Part shown: positions 14,015 to 20,937 of the stretch, piece by piece
Layout: each line of letters begins with the position of its first letter
Numbering within the stretch: position 1 is the stretch's first letter
Virus record (IMG/VR): IMGVR_UViG_3300048922_000179
Span: 1 to 32,902 of that record
Length of the DNA: 32,902 nt
Source of the DNA: a virus
Direction: 5' to 3' (one strand)
Notes under the pieces: generated by a model
The model's input: only the letters and a program-made list of their open reading frames with translations
Told to the model about the DNA's origin: nothing
Databases searched by the model: none
Made by a program: the position numbers and the translations under genes

Positions 14015-14037
14015 GCCCGCTTCGGCGGGTTTTTTTT
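14015..14037 (+). terminator. Strong Rho-independent terminator
   Basis: CCCGC (14016-14020), loop TTCG, GCGGG (14025-14029), then eight T. It ends whatever is transcribed rightward from the 13578-14014 region, and insulates the LexA-controlled gene downstream. Confidence 0.9.
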
Positions 14038-14105
14038 GCCTAATGCCAAATATCCTTTAACCTTTCGTGCTCTTAATCCGTTGATCATTTTTCTGTATGG
14101 CGTTA

Positions 14106-14121
14106 CTGTATAAACATACAG
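14106..14121. promoter_or_regulatory. LexA box (SOS operator)
   Basis: CTGTATAAACATACAG is a perfect CTGT-N8-ACAG site, 22 bases before the start codon of the UmuD'-like gene and embedded in a promoter-like region. It closely resembles the umuDC operator. The gene should be repressed by host LexA and induced by DNA damage. Confidence 0.92.
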
Positions 14122-14143
14122 TTGATTGTCAGGAGTGGTCATC

Positions 14144-14467
14144 ATGGGTTTTCCATCACCAGCAGCAGACTACGCAGAACAGACGCTCACTTTCACCAGC
14201 CTTTGCGGCTATGACGGCAACTGCCGCACCATCGAAACATCAGCCGGGTACGCGATCATAAACGTCGCCAGAAAGCCGGAAATGGGTGATACCGTCCTGA
14301 TTTCGTTCTGCGGCAGTCTGGACTTCGCAAAAGTTCAGGGGAAGGCATTGATCACTCAGGATGGAGAGGCTATCGAGGGCGATGCGCTGGATGATGCGAC
14401 CGTAATGGGAGTGGTAACGCACCTCCTGAATCGAGTGACCGATACTGACAATCGGCCTGTGATTTAA
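14144..14467 (+). CDS. UmuD'-like protein under LexA control
   Basis: 107 residues from the ATG at 14144, with AGGAG upstream. It opens MGFPSPAADYAEQ, which matches the segment immediately after the UmuD self-cleavage site, so the protein is born in the already-processed UmuD' form. The family Ser motif (SGDSM in UmuD) is not present, so it should have no protease activity. The C-terminus (DATVMGVVTHLLNRV) matches the last strand and helix of UmuD (FGVVIHVV). No umuC partner is present. Related S24-like orphans occur in other enterobacterial phages. It may modulate host Pol V or act in prophage induction; both are inference. Confidence 0.72.
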   Translation: MGFPSPAADYAEQTLTFTSLCGYDGNCRTIETSAGYAIINVARKPEMGDTVLISFCGSLDFAKVQGKALITQDGEAIEGDALDDATVMGVVTHLLNRVTDTDNRPVI

Positions 14468-14503
14468 AAGACCTGATCTGATTCCTGTGTCTTAAAGCCG
14501 ATC

Positions 14504-14543
14504 GGTTAGACAGAACAATTTCGTCGAATTGTTCTGTCTAACC
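14504..14543. repeat. Perfect 17-bp inverted repeat with 6-base loop
   Basis: GGTTAGACAGAACAATT (14504-14520) and AATTGTTCTGTCTAACC (14527-14543) are exact complements around TCGTCG. There is no T-run on either strand, so it is not a normal terminator. It lies between the UmuD'-like gene and a 72-aa gene. Confidence 0.9.
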
Positions 14544-14640
14544 TATAAGACGTCTGGTTAGCGGAACCTTTAATTGAATCAGTGCGCAGGGAGATAAAGG
14601 ACCGCCCCCGGAAGGGGAAACCATTTTTAGGGATGTGCCC

Positions 14641-14859
14641 ATGAAATTAAATGAATTTGCCGCGGGTTTAACCAAAGACGGATTGCTTGTTTTAAATCTG
14701 TCTGATGGCGAAATAACTGACTACCTCGTCACCAATAATGCTTTACGCACGCTGATACGCCGGGAAGGAAATCGAATTTCCGCGCGGATCCTCAGTGATG
14801 ATGAGCGGATAATCAACCTTAACTCCCTGCCAGAAGCACTTAAGGTTCTCAAGCCGTAA
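14641..14859 (+). CDS. 72-aa protein, unknown function
   Basis: The ATG at 14641 is preceded by AGGGA; an in-frame GTG six bases upstream is less likely. The protein (MKLNEFAAGLTKDGLLVL..., ending LPEALKVLKP) has a compact alpha/beta look and no known motif. The leader contains the long inverted repeat and a second small GC-rich hairpin (CCCC-GGAA-GGGG), so translation or transcript stability may be structure-controlled. Confidence 0.55.
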   Translation: MKLNEFAAGLTKDGLLVLNLSDGEITDYLVTNNALRTLIRREGNRISARILSDDERIINLNSLPEALKVLKP

Positions 14860-14926
14860 GTGTTGATTTATAATAATCAAACGGGCTGAACACCCACTGA
14901 TTACTGCGCCAACCTGAGGAATCAAC

Positions 14927-15007
14927 ATGGCGCAGAGTATTACCCAGAATCACCTTCACCGTACGATTACGCGTGGTGTTTTTGCTTGTGCTGGTGGTCC
15001 AGCATGA
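14927..15007 (+). CDS. 26-aa peptide translationally coupled to the Ref-like gene
   Basis: ATG at 14927 with TGAGGA upstream; TGA at 15005-15007 overlaps the next ATG (ATGA). The peptide (MAQSITQNHLHRTITRGVFA...) is short, but the good ribosome site and the four-base overlap suggest it is translated, at least as a coupling leader for the nuclease gene, which has no strong ribosome site of its own. Confidence 0.45.
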   Translation: MAQSITQNHLHRTITRGVFACAGGPA

Positions 15008-15297
15008 AGAAAGCAGATAGCCTCCATCTTTCGCGTGTGGCCGCACTGGGCTGCATCGTGTGCAGAAACCAGAACTTGGGCGAAACGCCTGCGGAAATCC
15101 ACCACATCCGAACCGGGCAGGGCGCAAGCCAGCGCGCTGACCATCGAAAATCAATTCCCCTGTGCCATATGCATCACCGCAACGGTGGTTATGGTGTGGC
15201 TATTCATGCTGGCCGTAAGCAATGGGAGAGAAACTTCGGTACAGAGTTGCAGCTGCTGGAACAGGTCCAGTTAGAGCTGGGAGTGTTCTATGCCTAA
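15004..15297 (+). CDS. Ref-like/HNH-type nuclease
   Basis: 97 residues from the ATG at 15004. Features: a C-x2-C (GCIVCRNQ), a conserved EIHHIRTGQG, and SIPLCHMHHRNGGYG with further His and Cys. This matches the C-terminal nuclease domain of the Ref family (recombination-enhancement nuclease of phage P1), a zinc-bound HNH-like fold that cuts DNA in a RecA-dependent manner. It lies next to rusA in the nin-like region, where lambda places recombination genes. The two genes overlap by eight bases. Confidence 0.75.
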   Translation: MKKADSLHLSRVAALGCIVCRNQNLGETPAEIHHIRTGQGASQRADHRKSIPLCHMHHRNGGYGVAIHAGRKQWERNFGTELQLLEQVQLELGVFYA

Positions 15298-15658
15298 ATA
15301 CCTCATCACTCCTGTCGGAAAACCACGCATGACCCGCGCTGATAAGTGGAAGCAGCGCCCGCCGGTGATGCGCTATCGCATGTTTTGCGATGAGGCCCGC
15401 TTGCATGGAATCCGGGTGCCGGAGAACGGCGCCCATATCACCTTCGTTTTGCCGATGCCGCAGAGCTGGAGCAAGAAAAAGCGCGAGGCCATGGACGGCC
15501 AGCCCCATCAGCAAAAGCCCGATCTGGACAACTTAACAAAATCTTTGTTGGACGCCTTGTTTGAGGATGATTCCCACATTTGGGACGCCTGGACATCAAA
15601 AATATGGGGCAAAACCGGAATGATAATTATCGAGGATATTGGAGAGAAAAATGCGTGA
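15290..15658 (+). CDS. rusA: RusA Holliday-junction resolvase
   Basis: 122 residues, the usual RusA length. The signature KPDLDNLTKSLLDAL carries the two catalytic aspartates and the lysine that cleave four-way junctions; a third acidic residue follows in EDDSHIWD. RusA acts as a dimer on recombination or replication intermediates. Position between the Ref-like nuclease and Q matches many lambdoid phages. Confidence 0.93.
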   Translation: MPKYLITPVGKPRMTRADKWKQRPPVMRYRMFCDEARLHGIRVPENGAHITFVLPMPQSWSKKKREAMDGQPHQQKPDLDNLTKSLLDALFEDDSHIWDAWTSKIWGKTGMIIIEDIGEKNA

Positions 15659-15998
15659 CATGTACGAGGTAATGGATCGTTGGGGAGCCTGGGCTGCAGC
15701 TGATAGCAGTGGAGTCGATTGGCAACCAATAGCTGCTGGTTTTAAAGGTCTACTGCCGCACGGTAAGAAATCACGCCTGCAATGTGATGATGATGAAGGC
15801 ATAATGATAGATGGCTGCGTTGCTAGACTTAAAAAATATAAACCTGAAGAATATGAAATAATTATTGCTCATTTCGTGCTTGGCCTTTCTTTAAGAAAAA
15901 TAGCTAAAAAACAGAAATGCTCAGACGGGACAATCAGGAAAAAAATTCAGAACGCTCTAGGTTTTATTGATGGCTTGCTATCAATTTTAACTGAATAG
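15651..15998 (+). CDS. Q: Antitermination protein Q
   Basis: 115 residues from the ATG at 15651; GGAGAG is upstream and the ATG overlaps rusA by eight bases. The opening (MRDMYEVMDRWGAWAA) and the C-terminal helix-turn-helix (LGLSLRKIAKKQKCSDGTIRKKI) match the short Q-type antiterminators of lambdoid phages. Q loads on RNA polymerase paused at the late promoter and lets it pass terminators into lysis and head genes. The second half is more AT-rich than the first. The moron cassette separates it from the lysis genes. Confidence 0.85.
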   Translation: MRDMYEVMDRWGAWAAADSSGVDWQPIAAGFKGLLPHGKKSRLQCDDDEGIMIDGCVARLKKYKPEEYEIIIAHFVLGLSLRKIAKKQKCSDGTIRKKIQNALGFIDGLLSILTE

Positions 15999-16006
15999 TT
16001 ATTAAT

Positions 16007-16026
16007 GCCCCATGAAACTATGGGGC
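16007..16026. terminator. Hairpin between Q and the NdpA cassette
   Basis: GCCCCAT (16007-16013) and ATGGGGC (16020-16026) form a perfect stem with a six-base loop, overlapping the last codons of the convergent gene. The flanks are A/T-rich but have no long T-run, so its strength as a terminator is uncertain. Confidence 0.45.
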
Positions 16027-17274
16027 GAAAAAGTTACATGTTGAAGTAATTGTTCTCTCGATTAAATGTACTATTTTTGGGTAAGCATAACTGCTGGAGA
16101 GTTTTACAATCAGATAGACCAATCCACCCCAAAACATTGCAGATGCTAATCTATCGATAGTATTTAACCTAACGCTGGATTTATTAATTAATTCAGAAAG
16201 TTCAGTTTGAATATCACTTGCACTTTGCTTAACTTCAAGTTCGTTGTGAAAGGTAAGGTACTTCTTGAAAGCATTATCTAATCTGTTTTTTAAGGCTGAG
16301 AATGCTTCTCTGTAAACCTCATTTGAGGAAATGTTCACTTGTTTAATCATCCATAATCCGGCAATTATAATAATTGCCTCAAGAGGTGCATCTACCTTAG
16401 CTAAGGCACCTACAGCAATTAACGCACCTGGAATCGTAAGAGCTTTTGTTTGACTAGAGGATATAAATTCATTTATCTTTGATGTGAATTCTAAACTCTT
16501 TTCATCTAGCTCGTTAAGAAGTTTATTAACTGAATAGCGTTTGGTGTAAATTTCGTACAGTTCATTATATTTTTTGTTAAATATAATTGTCTGTTTAATG
16601 ATGAATTTTAGTAAATTACTATCCTTGTCCGCTGACTTAGTTAATTCGTAGAGAGTTGCTCGCATGACTGAGCGGCGCTCTAATTTATGAAGGTCTTCAA
16701 ATTCGAGTTTCTGAATTAGATTTAAAGCGATGTTGAGATCATTAATGGGACTATCAATTTCAGGTAGTTCATTGAAATCGAGTGTAGAGTCTATTTCTAT
16801 TTTGTCTACACCTTTGTCGTTCATTAAGAAAAAAACATAAAATTCATTAGCGAAATGATCGGATAAACTAAGGAGTATTTTTTTCCATGCGAAATACAAA
16901 TTGAAGATATTGAGAGTACTATTGGCCTTGATATCTAAGTGGGATGCTTTATTACTAATAATATAAAAATAGTCAGGTAGTTTTTCTGAACTATGAACAC
17001 GTTGCCAAAAAGTCTCAAAATTGGTGTAAAAAGGGCAACGCCCTTCGTTCCAACAATTTGCACGTTTGTCCAACCAGAGTGCTGAGTCCCCTTCAAAAAC
17101 TCCATCTGACTTAAGATAACCGATTTTTGAAAAAGAAGCTTGTAGGCTAGTTTTTTCATCCTTATTGCAAGGATTTGGAAGTTTGATGACGATAAAGCTA
17201 TCTTCCGATAGTATTTCGGAAGATGAAATCAAAGTAGCAATTCTGTCAAAACTATCTCTATTAATCATCTGCAT
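16018..17274 (-). CDS. Membrane-anchored protein of the NdpA-linked cassette
   Basis: 418 residues. Residues 1-150 form a soluble domain with a cysteine cluster (C74, C80) and aromatic-rich stretches. Residues 185-275 are helical, probably coiled. Residues 278-311 give one or two membrane helices (TIPGALIAVGALA, then PLEAIIIIAGLWMI), and residues 377-392 (SAMFWGGLVYLIVK) another near the C-terminus. I recognise no family. Its start overlaps the NdpA-like stop by 14 bases, so the two are translationally coupled and probably act together. A DNA-associated sensor with a membrane effector is a typical abortive-infection arrangement; that is inference. The gene is AT-rich and on the strand opposite to the late genes. 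Confidence 0.6.
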   Translation of the reverse strand: MQMINRDSFDRIATLISSSEILSEDSFIVIKLPNPCNKDEKTSLQASFSKIGYLKSDGVFEGDSALWLDKRANCWNEGRCPFYTNFETFWQRVHSSEKLPDYFYIISNKASHLDIKANSTLNIFNLYFAWKKILLSLSDHFANEFYVFFLMNDKGVDKIEIDSTLDFNELPEIDSPINDLNIALNLIQKLEFEDLHKLERRSVMRATLYELTKSADKDSNLLKFIIKQTIIFNKKYNELYEIYTKRYSVNKLLNELDEKSLEFTSKINEFISSSQTKALTIPGALIAVGALAKVDAPLEAIIIIAGLWMIKQVNISSNEVYREAFSALKNRLDNAFKKYLTFHNELEVKQSASDIQTELSELINKSSVRLNTIDRLASAMFWGGLVYLIVKLSSSYAYPKIVHLIERTITSTCNFFAP

Positions 17275-18433
17275 ACTTTTTCAGTTTATTAAACTCTTCA
17301 GGCGAGAGGCGAATTATCACCTCATTATTTCTTTTGCCTATTATAACTGGTTTGTTGGAGTTCTCATCTCCAATCGCTCCTCGAAGTATTTTAATTTCGA
17401 AGTTCTGGTCTTCATCTGTGAGTTTTATTGTAAGTGCTTGTTTCGCAGAGTATATTGTTGGTTCAAATTGTGCATCGATTTTAAATTCGTTTTCATTGAC
17501 GAAATCTTTAAATGTGGATCTGTATTTAGATTTTTTTGGTAAACACTTATCAATAACTTCTTGTATTTCGTCAATACTAACTGATTTATCAACATTGTCT
17601 CTGGATTTAATGTCAAGAAAATTTCTCACGGCTATGTCTGCATTTTCTCTGACTGCTCTACCCAAGGAGTTCAACGAAACAAATACTTCGATTGCTCGGA
17701 AAATTTCATTAATGCTTCTTTTGTTATCAACATCTCGAGTACAGCCTAGAGAATCTTTGAAAACATCGCTCTGAGATTTGCCCTGAATAAAGTCTACGTA
17801 GGAATGACCATCATTATCAGGATAACATTCATCGAACAAAGTCAGATCAAACATCGCTGCTTGGCGTAAAGCATCAGTGTTTACAGGGTTAAGACGTTTA
17901 GGCTGTAAACTACCCTCTTCAAAATCGAACGCGCCGCGTTTATCTACCATTACTATTAACAGTTTGCCTAAATCATCGGCGTCATTGATAGATTTATAAT
18001 GTACAAATACCAGTGTCCCACCAACCAACTTTGAAACAACATTCTCGTTATTGGAATTTAATTTCAATTTATTCATCACAGACTGACAAAGTGTTTCGAA
18101 AATAATGGTGCCTGCGTTAAATTTTGATAATAGAGTAGGAATTGAGTTAGGAAGAGTGTCTTTGACTAAGTAATTATGGAATTTATTCTTGCGACGAAAT
18201 TTCTTTTCAATTCTAGTAATGAATTCCGTAGCGACAGGAGTGGTAAGATTCCATAACTGCCCCATTGTAAACTCAAAAATTTTCTCTTTTTCAAGATGTG
18301 CTGTGATTGCATTCACAACCATGAAGTTTTGGTTGCCGATTCTTGCGACATTGGGACTTGCACCACAAACTTCACAATCTTGTTCGATGTCGTCTATGAC
18401 ATTTCCGCATTCCTGACAAGCGAATCCGCTCAT
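17261..18433 (-). CDS. NdpA-like nucleoid-associated protein with N-terminal zinc ribbon
   Basis: 390 residues; AAGGTGAG precedes the ATG. The N-terminus has C6-x2-C9 and C20-x2-C23, a zinc ribbon not found in classical NdpA/YejK. The rest resembles the 37-kDa nucleoid-associated protein family: TLVFVHY, LLIVMVDKRGAFDF and, about 30 residues on, NTDALRQAAMFDLTLF. The C-terminal region carries a basic patch and an EEFNKLKKY helix. Family members bind DNA and are of unclear function. It is the first gene of a two-gene AT-rich operon inserted between Q and lysis, the slot where Shiga phages carry stx. Confidence 0.68.
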   Translation of the reverse strand: MSGFACQECGNVIDDIEQDCEVCGASPNVARIGNQNFMVVNAITAHLEKEKIFEFTMGQLWNLTTPVATEFITRIEKKFRRKNKFHNYLVKDTLPNSIPTLLSKFNAGTIIFETLCQSVMNKLKLNSNNENVVSKLVGGTLVFVHYKSINDADDLGKLLIVMVDKRGAFDFEEGSLQPKRLNPVNTDALRQAAMFDLTLFDECYPDNDGHSYVDFIQGKSQSDVFKDSLGCTRDVDNKRSINEIFRAIEVFVSLNSLGRAVRENADIAVRNFLDIKSRDNVDKSVSIDEIQEVIDKCLPKKSKYRSTFKDFVNENEFKIDAQFEPTIYSAKQALTIKLTDEDQNFEIKILRGAIGDENSNKPVIIGKRNNEVIIRLSPEEFNKLKKYADD

Positions 18434-18597
18434 AAAAATCTCACCTTGAAATTATTAATTTATATATAATTTGCTGTGTAACAATGCTCTGGCCTAGAGA
18501 CATACCTATTTCAAAACATTACAATAAAGCTAACGCGTACGCAAAAACTATCGTAACCTGTTAAGAGTGGTTACTTCGTCACACCGCTTAATCATCA
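18434..18597. other. Intergenic region: promoter side of the cassette and late leader
   Basis: No gene. The AT-rich half next to 18434 (a run around TATATATAA) should hold the leftward promoter of the NdpA-like operon; several -10 choices are possible. The rightward late promoter and Q site should lie either here or before the cassette, but I could not place them. Confidence 0.4.
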
Positions 18598-18660
18598 AAA
18601 TCCCGCCTGAAAAGGCGGGATTTGTCGTTTTGAGGCTGCCAACTGGCGGCCTTTTTTATT
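18598..18660 (+). terminator. Tandem terminators before the lysis genes
   Basis: AAATCCCGCC (18598-18607) pairs perfectly with GGCGGGATTT (18614-18623). Then GGCTGCC (18634-18640) pairs with GGCGGCC (18645-18651) followed by six T. Two stems in a row ahead of holin are what a Q-antiterminated late leader would have to read through. Confidence 0.75.
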
Positions 18661-18699
18661 TTCTTCACACAGCACCCGCACACAGCGAGGTGAGAGACC

Positions 18700-19002
18700 A
18701 TGAAAATGAATGATTCAGGGAACATCTTCACGCAGTTCTTTGCGTGGGTAGCAGCTCTGGCTTCTGCCATTGGATTTACCACTCAGGATCTTGTGTTCAT
18801 GTTCTTTGGCGCTGCTGGTTTGCTTATCTCGCTTGCCTCCTACATTAACGGGCGTGTAGATGCACACCGCAGGCGTAAAGAGGATGAGAAGCGAACAAAA
18901 ATGGTCAATGACTACCTGAAAGGCGTTGGTGACAAACCGCTTCACGAACGTCCTGCAGCTGCAAGCGTGGTTGTAGAGGCATTACAAAAGGAAGGTGAGT
19001 GA
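18700..19002 (+). CDS. Holin
   Basis: 100 residues. Two hydrophobic helices (about 11-27 FTQFFAWVAALASAIGF and 30-50 LVFMFFGAAGLLISLASYI) and a strongly basic tail (RRRKEDEKRTK) fit a two-helix (class II/pinholin-like) phage holin. GAGGTGAGAG precedes the ATG. It opens or depolarises the inner membrane to trigger lysis. Because the endolysin next to it has a SAR domain, a depolarising pinholin would be enough. Its stop overlaps the endolysin start (TGATG). Confidence 0.78.
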   Translation: MKMNDSGNIFTQFFAWVAALASAIGFTTQDLVFMFFGAAGLLISLASYINGRVDAHRRRKEDEKRTKMVNDYLKGVGDKPLHERPAAASVVVEALQKEGE

Positions 19003-19538
19003 TGGGGACCAGAGCAAAACTGAGTGCTGCTGTTCTGGGGCTGGTACTCGCTGGTGCGCCAGCATCCGTCATTCTCGATCAGTTCCTGAATGAGAAGGAG
19101 GGTAACAGCCTCACGGCGTACAAAGATGGCAGTGGTATCTGGACTATTTGCCGTGGCGCCACGATGGTTGATGGTAAACCGGTTGTGCAGGGCATGAAAT
19201 TGACTCAGGCCAAATGCAATCAGGTGAATTCTATCGAAAGAAATAAGGCTCTGGCGTGGGTTGAGCGCAATATTACGGTACCGCTTACCGAACCGCAGAA
19301 AGCAGGGATCGCATCTTTCTGCCCGTACAACATCGGGCCGGGTAAATGCTTCCCGTCCACGTTCTATAAGCGCATCAATGCTGGTGACCGGAAGGGGGCC
19401 TGTGAAGCTATTCGCTGGTGGATTAAAGACGGTGGCCGTGATTGTCGTCTAACCAAAGGCCAGAGGAATGGCTGCTATGGCCAGGTTGAGCGACGGGACC
19501 AGGAAAGCGCGCTGGCGTGCTGGGGGCTGGACCAATGA
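19002..19538 (+). CDS. SAR endolysin (lysozyme, glycoside hydrolase 24)
   Basis: 178 residues from the ATG at 19002. Residues 8-26 are a weak hydrophobic signal-anchor-release segment (SAAVLGLVLAGAPASVIL) rich in Ala and Gly. The catalytic triad is E33-x8-D42-x5-T48, the spacing of phage 21 R and T4 lysozyme. The C-terminal part has several Cys and Trp residues (RWWIKDGGRDC, ALACWGLD). It is exported by Sec, held inactive in the membrane, and released when the membrane is depolarised to cut peptidoglycan. The spanin gene starts within its stop codon. Confidence 0.9.
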   Translation: MGTRAKLSAAVLGLVLAGAPASVILDQFLNEKEGNSLTAYKDGSGIWTICRGATMVDGKPVVQGMKLTQAKCNQVNSIERNKALAWVERNITVPLTEPQKAGIASFCPYNIGPGKCFPSTFYKRINAGDRKGACEAIRWWIKDGGRDCRLTKGQRNGCYGQVERRDQESALACWGLDQ

Positions 19539-20074
19539 AAATTAATCCGGGTCTTATCGGCGTTGTCATTATTGCTGGCCTTTCGGTCGCTCTCGTTAAG
19601 AGTTGTTCAAACGCCAGTAGTCTTCAGAGCGATAACGACGTTCTGCGAAGCGACAACTCTTTGCAGGGGCTGGTAATCACCACCCAGGCATTCAACTTCA
19701 ATCGATTCAATCAGGTTACAGAACATACCAACAGGCTTAACTCCCTAATAGACACCAGCACCGAAGAAACCATAATCGAATATCGAGAGATTCTCCGCCG
19801 TGAAAAGACCTGCGATCTGCCTGTTCCTACTGACATTGCTGGTGGGCTGCTCGAATACGCGTACCGTTTACGTGCCAGCGCCATGCACTCCGATACCGGC
19901 AGACCTGATGAAACCAATGATCGTGCCGCTGCCTCCAGCTCAATGACGTACTGCCAGGCCGTTCTCTGGATTCAGCCGCTAATCGCCACTATAGAAAAAG
20001 CAAATAATCAATTGAATGGGATAAGGAATTTAGAGGAAACAAGGTTTTTACCAAACGGCCAAAAACAGCCGTAG
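19535..20074 (+). CDS. Rz: Rz inner-membrane spanin
   Basis: 179 residues from the ATG at 19535, overlapping the endolysin stop (ATGA). Residues 5-22 (PGLIGVVIIAGLSVALVK) are the membrane anchor. Residues 30-75 are a coiled coil with heptad character (SLQSDNDVLRSDNSLQG). The rest is periplasmic, with cysteines that could form dimers. With Rz1, encoded within it in another frame, it fuses inner and outer membranes in the last lysis step. Confidence 0.82.
   Translation: MKINPGLIGVVIIAGLSVALVKSCSNASSLQSDNDVLRSDNSLQGLVITTQAFNFNRFNQVTEHTNRLNSLIDTSTEETIIEYREILRREKTCDLPVPTDIAGGLLEYAYRLRASAMHSDTGRPDETNDRAAASSSMTYCQAVLWIQPLIATIEKANNQLNGIRNLEETRFLPNGQKQP
19800..19946 (+). CDS. Rz1: Rz1 outer-membrane lipoprotein spanin, embedded in Rz
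   Basis: 48 residues in the +1 frame of Rz, starting with GTG at 19800 (no ATG is available after the upstream stop). MKRPAICLFLLTLLVGC ends in a lipobox with C17 as the lipidation site. The mature part is short and proline-rich (PAPCTPIPADL, ending VPLPPAQ), as for all Rz1 proteins. Complete embedding in Rz is the lambda arrangement. Confidence 0.88.
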   Translation: MKRPAICLFLLTLLVGCSNTRTVYVPAPCTPIPADLMKPMIVPLPPAQ

Positions 20075-20187
20075 TTGCTGTTTATTTCATACAGATATCA
20101 CCATATTTGGTAGGGCTTTTGCCCTTGATTTAGCTAACTTGAGATACCATTTACATTTCTCATAACTAAATAATTTGAGAGAAAAAA

Positions 20188-20550
20188 ATGGCTCTGGTAG
20201 ATATGAAATTCAGTGTAGTTGTGACATTTGACATCACAGCGAATGGGAAAACTGATGTTTACAGACAGGTTTCCGAAATGTTGGCTGAGCATGGCTTTGT
20301 TAAAGAAAGTAATCAAGGACATGTTTTCCCCGAAAATGTCTATTTAGGTTACAAATCTCATAAAGTTGAAGAAGATGACAATTGCTATAAATCTGGATCA
20401 ATCAAAGATGCCTCTAAGGAAATAGCTAATGAAATCAAAGATTTGATGGTTGACTTCTTTAAGGAGCATAAAGTGAAAAATGAAATACTCATTCATGTAG
20501 GCCGTTCTTACACATCTACGGCCATCCTGAAATTTGAAGATACCAAATAA
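20188..20550 (+). CDS. Orphan 120-aa protein, unknown function (moron candidate)
   Basis: ATG at 20188 with GAGAG upstream and its own terminator at 20581-20609. AT-rich relative to the flanking lysis and head genes. The sequence suggests an alpha/beta sandwich: strand MKFSVVVTFDI, helix VYRQVSEMLAEHGF, central strands, helix KEIANEIKDLMVDFFKEH, strand ILIHVGR, strand STAILKF. Such a ferredoxin-like pattern recalls small RNases like GhoS or VapD-type proteins, but I see no sequence match. It occupies a known moron position between lysis and cos. Confidence 0.55.
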   Translation: MALVDMKFSVVVTFDITANGKTDVYRQVSEMLAEHGFVKESNQGHVFPENVYLGYKSHKVEEDDNCYKSGSIKDASKEIANEIKDLMVDFFKEHKVKNEILIHVGRSYTSTAILKFEDTK

Positions 20551-20580
20551 CTCTTTTTTAAAAAAAGGTGATTTCTTACA

Positions 20581-20609
20581 AGCCATCGGCATAAGCTGAT
20601 GGCTTTTTT
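20581..20609 (+). terminator. Terminator after the orphan gene
   Basis: AGCCATC (20581-20587) pairs with GATGGCT (20598-20604), followed by a run of T. Confidence 0.85.
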
Positions 20610-20779
20610 CTGTGTATTCACACGTTCTATGTATAGATCGCCAACTGCGAAATGGAGCCAAGCGTTTACTTTGGGCGGTCTTCACCTCAGATGGATTCAA
20701 ACGAACGGTCTACTCTTCAGCAATGCGCGTTGATATCAGAACATTTGGGGGAGAGGCTACCAAGCCTTCATTTTTTTAT
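20610..20779. other. Gene-free stretch before cos
   Basis: No supported gene. An open frame runs through here and across cos, but it has no ribosome site and would be cut when DNA is packaged. This is the right end of the linear virion genome. Confidence 0.5.
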
Positions 20780-20826
20780 GGGTCCTCCTGGTGTGGTTGC
20801 CTGCCACGGGGCGGCGCGCTCGCGGG
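20780..20826. other. cos site: cosQ and cosN
   Basis: GGGTCCTCCTGGTG (20780-20793) resembles lambda cosQ (GGGTCC, then GGTG). GGGCGGCGCGCT (20809-20820) followed by CGCGGG (20821-20826) resembles lambda cosN and its 12-base cohesive end GGGCGGCGACCT, with two differences. By analogy the virion left end begins at 20809. A GGAAACG (complement CGTTTCC, a terminase R-site core) lies at 20824-20831. The terminase genes follow, as in lambda. Confidence 0.85.
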
Positions 20827-20937
20827 AAACGGCTAGTTTTTCGGATCCAGGGTCATCATCATCATGTGCGCAGGTCTCTGATTTCATTAGAGGCCATTTT
20901 CGCAAGATGTCGAATCGTTCAAAAAGTGTTCACCATC
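20827..20937. promoter_or_regulatory. Probable cosB region
   Basis: Between cosN and the small terminase gene, where lambda has R sites and an IHF site. Apart from the CGTTTCC-type core beside cosN I could not assign further R sites with confidence. Confidence 0.4.
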
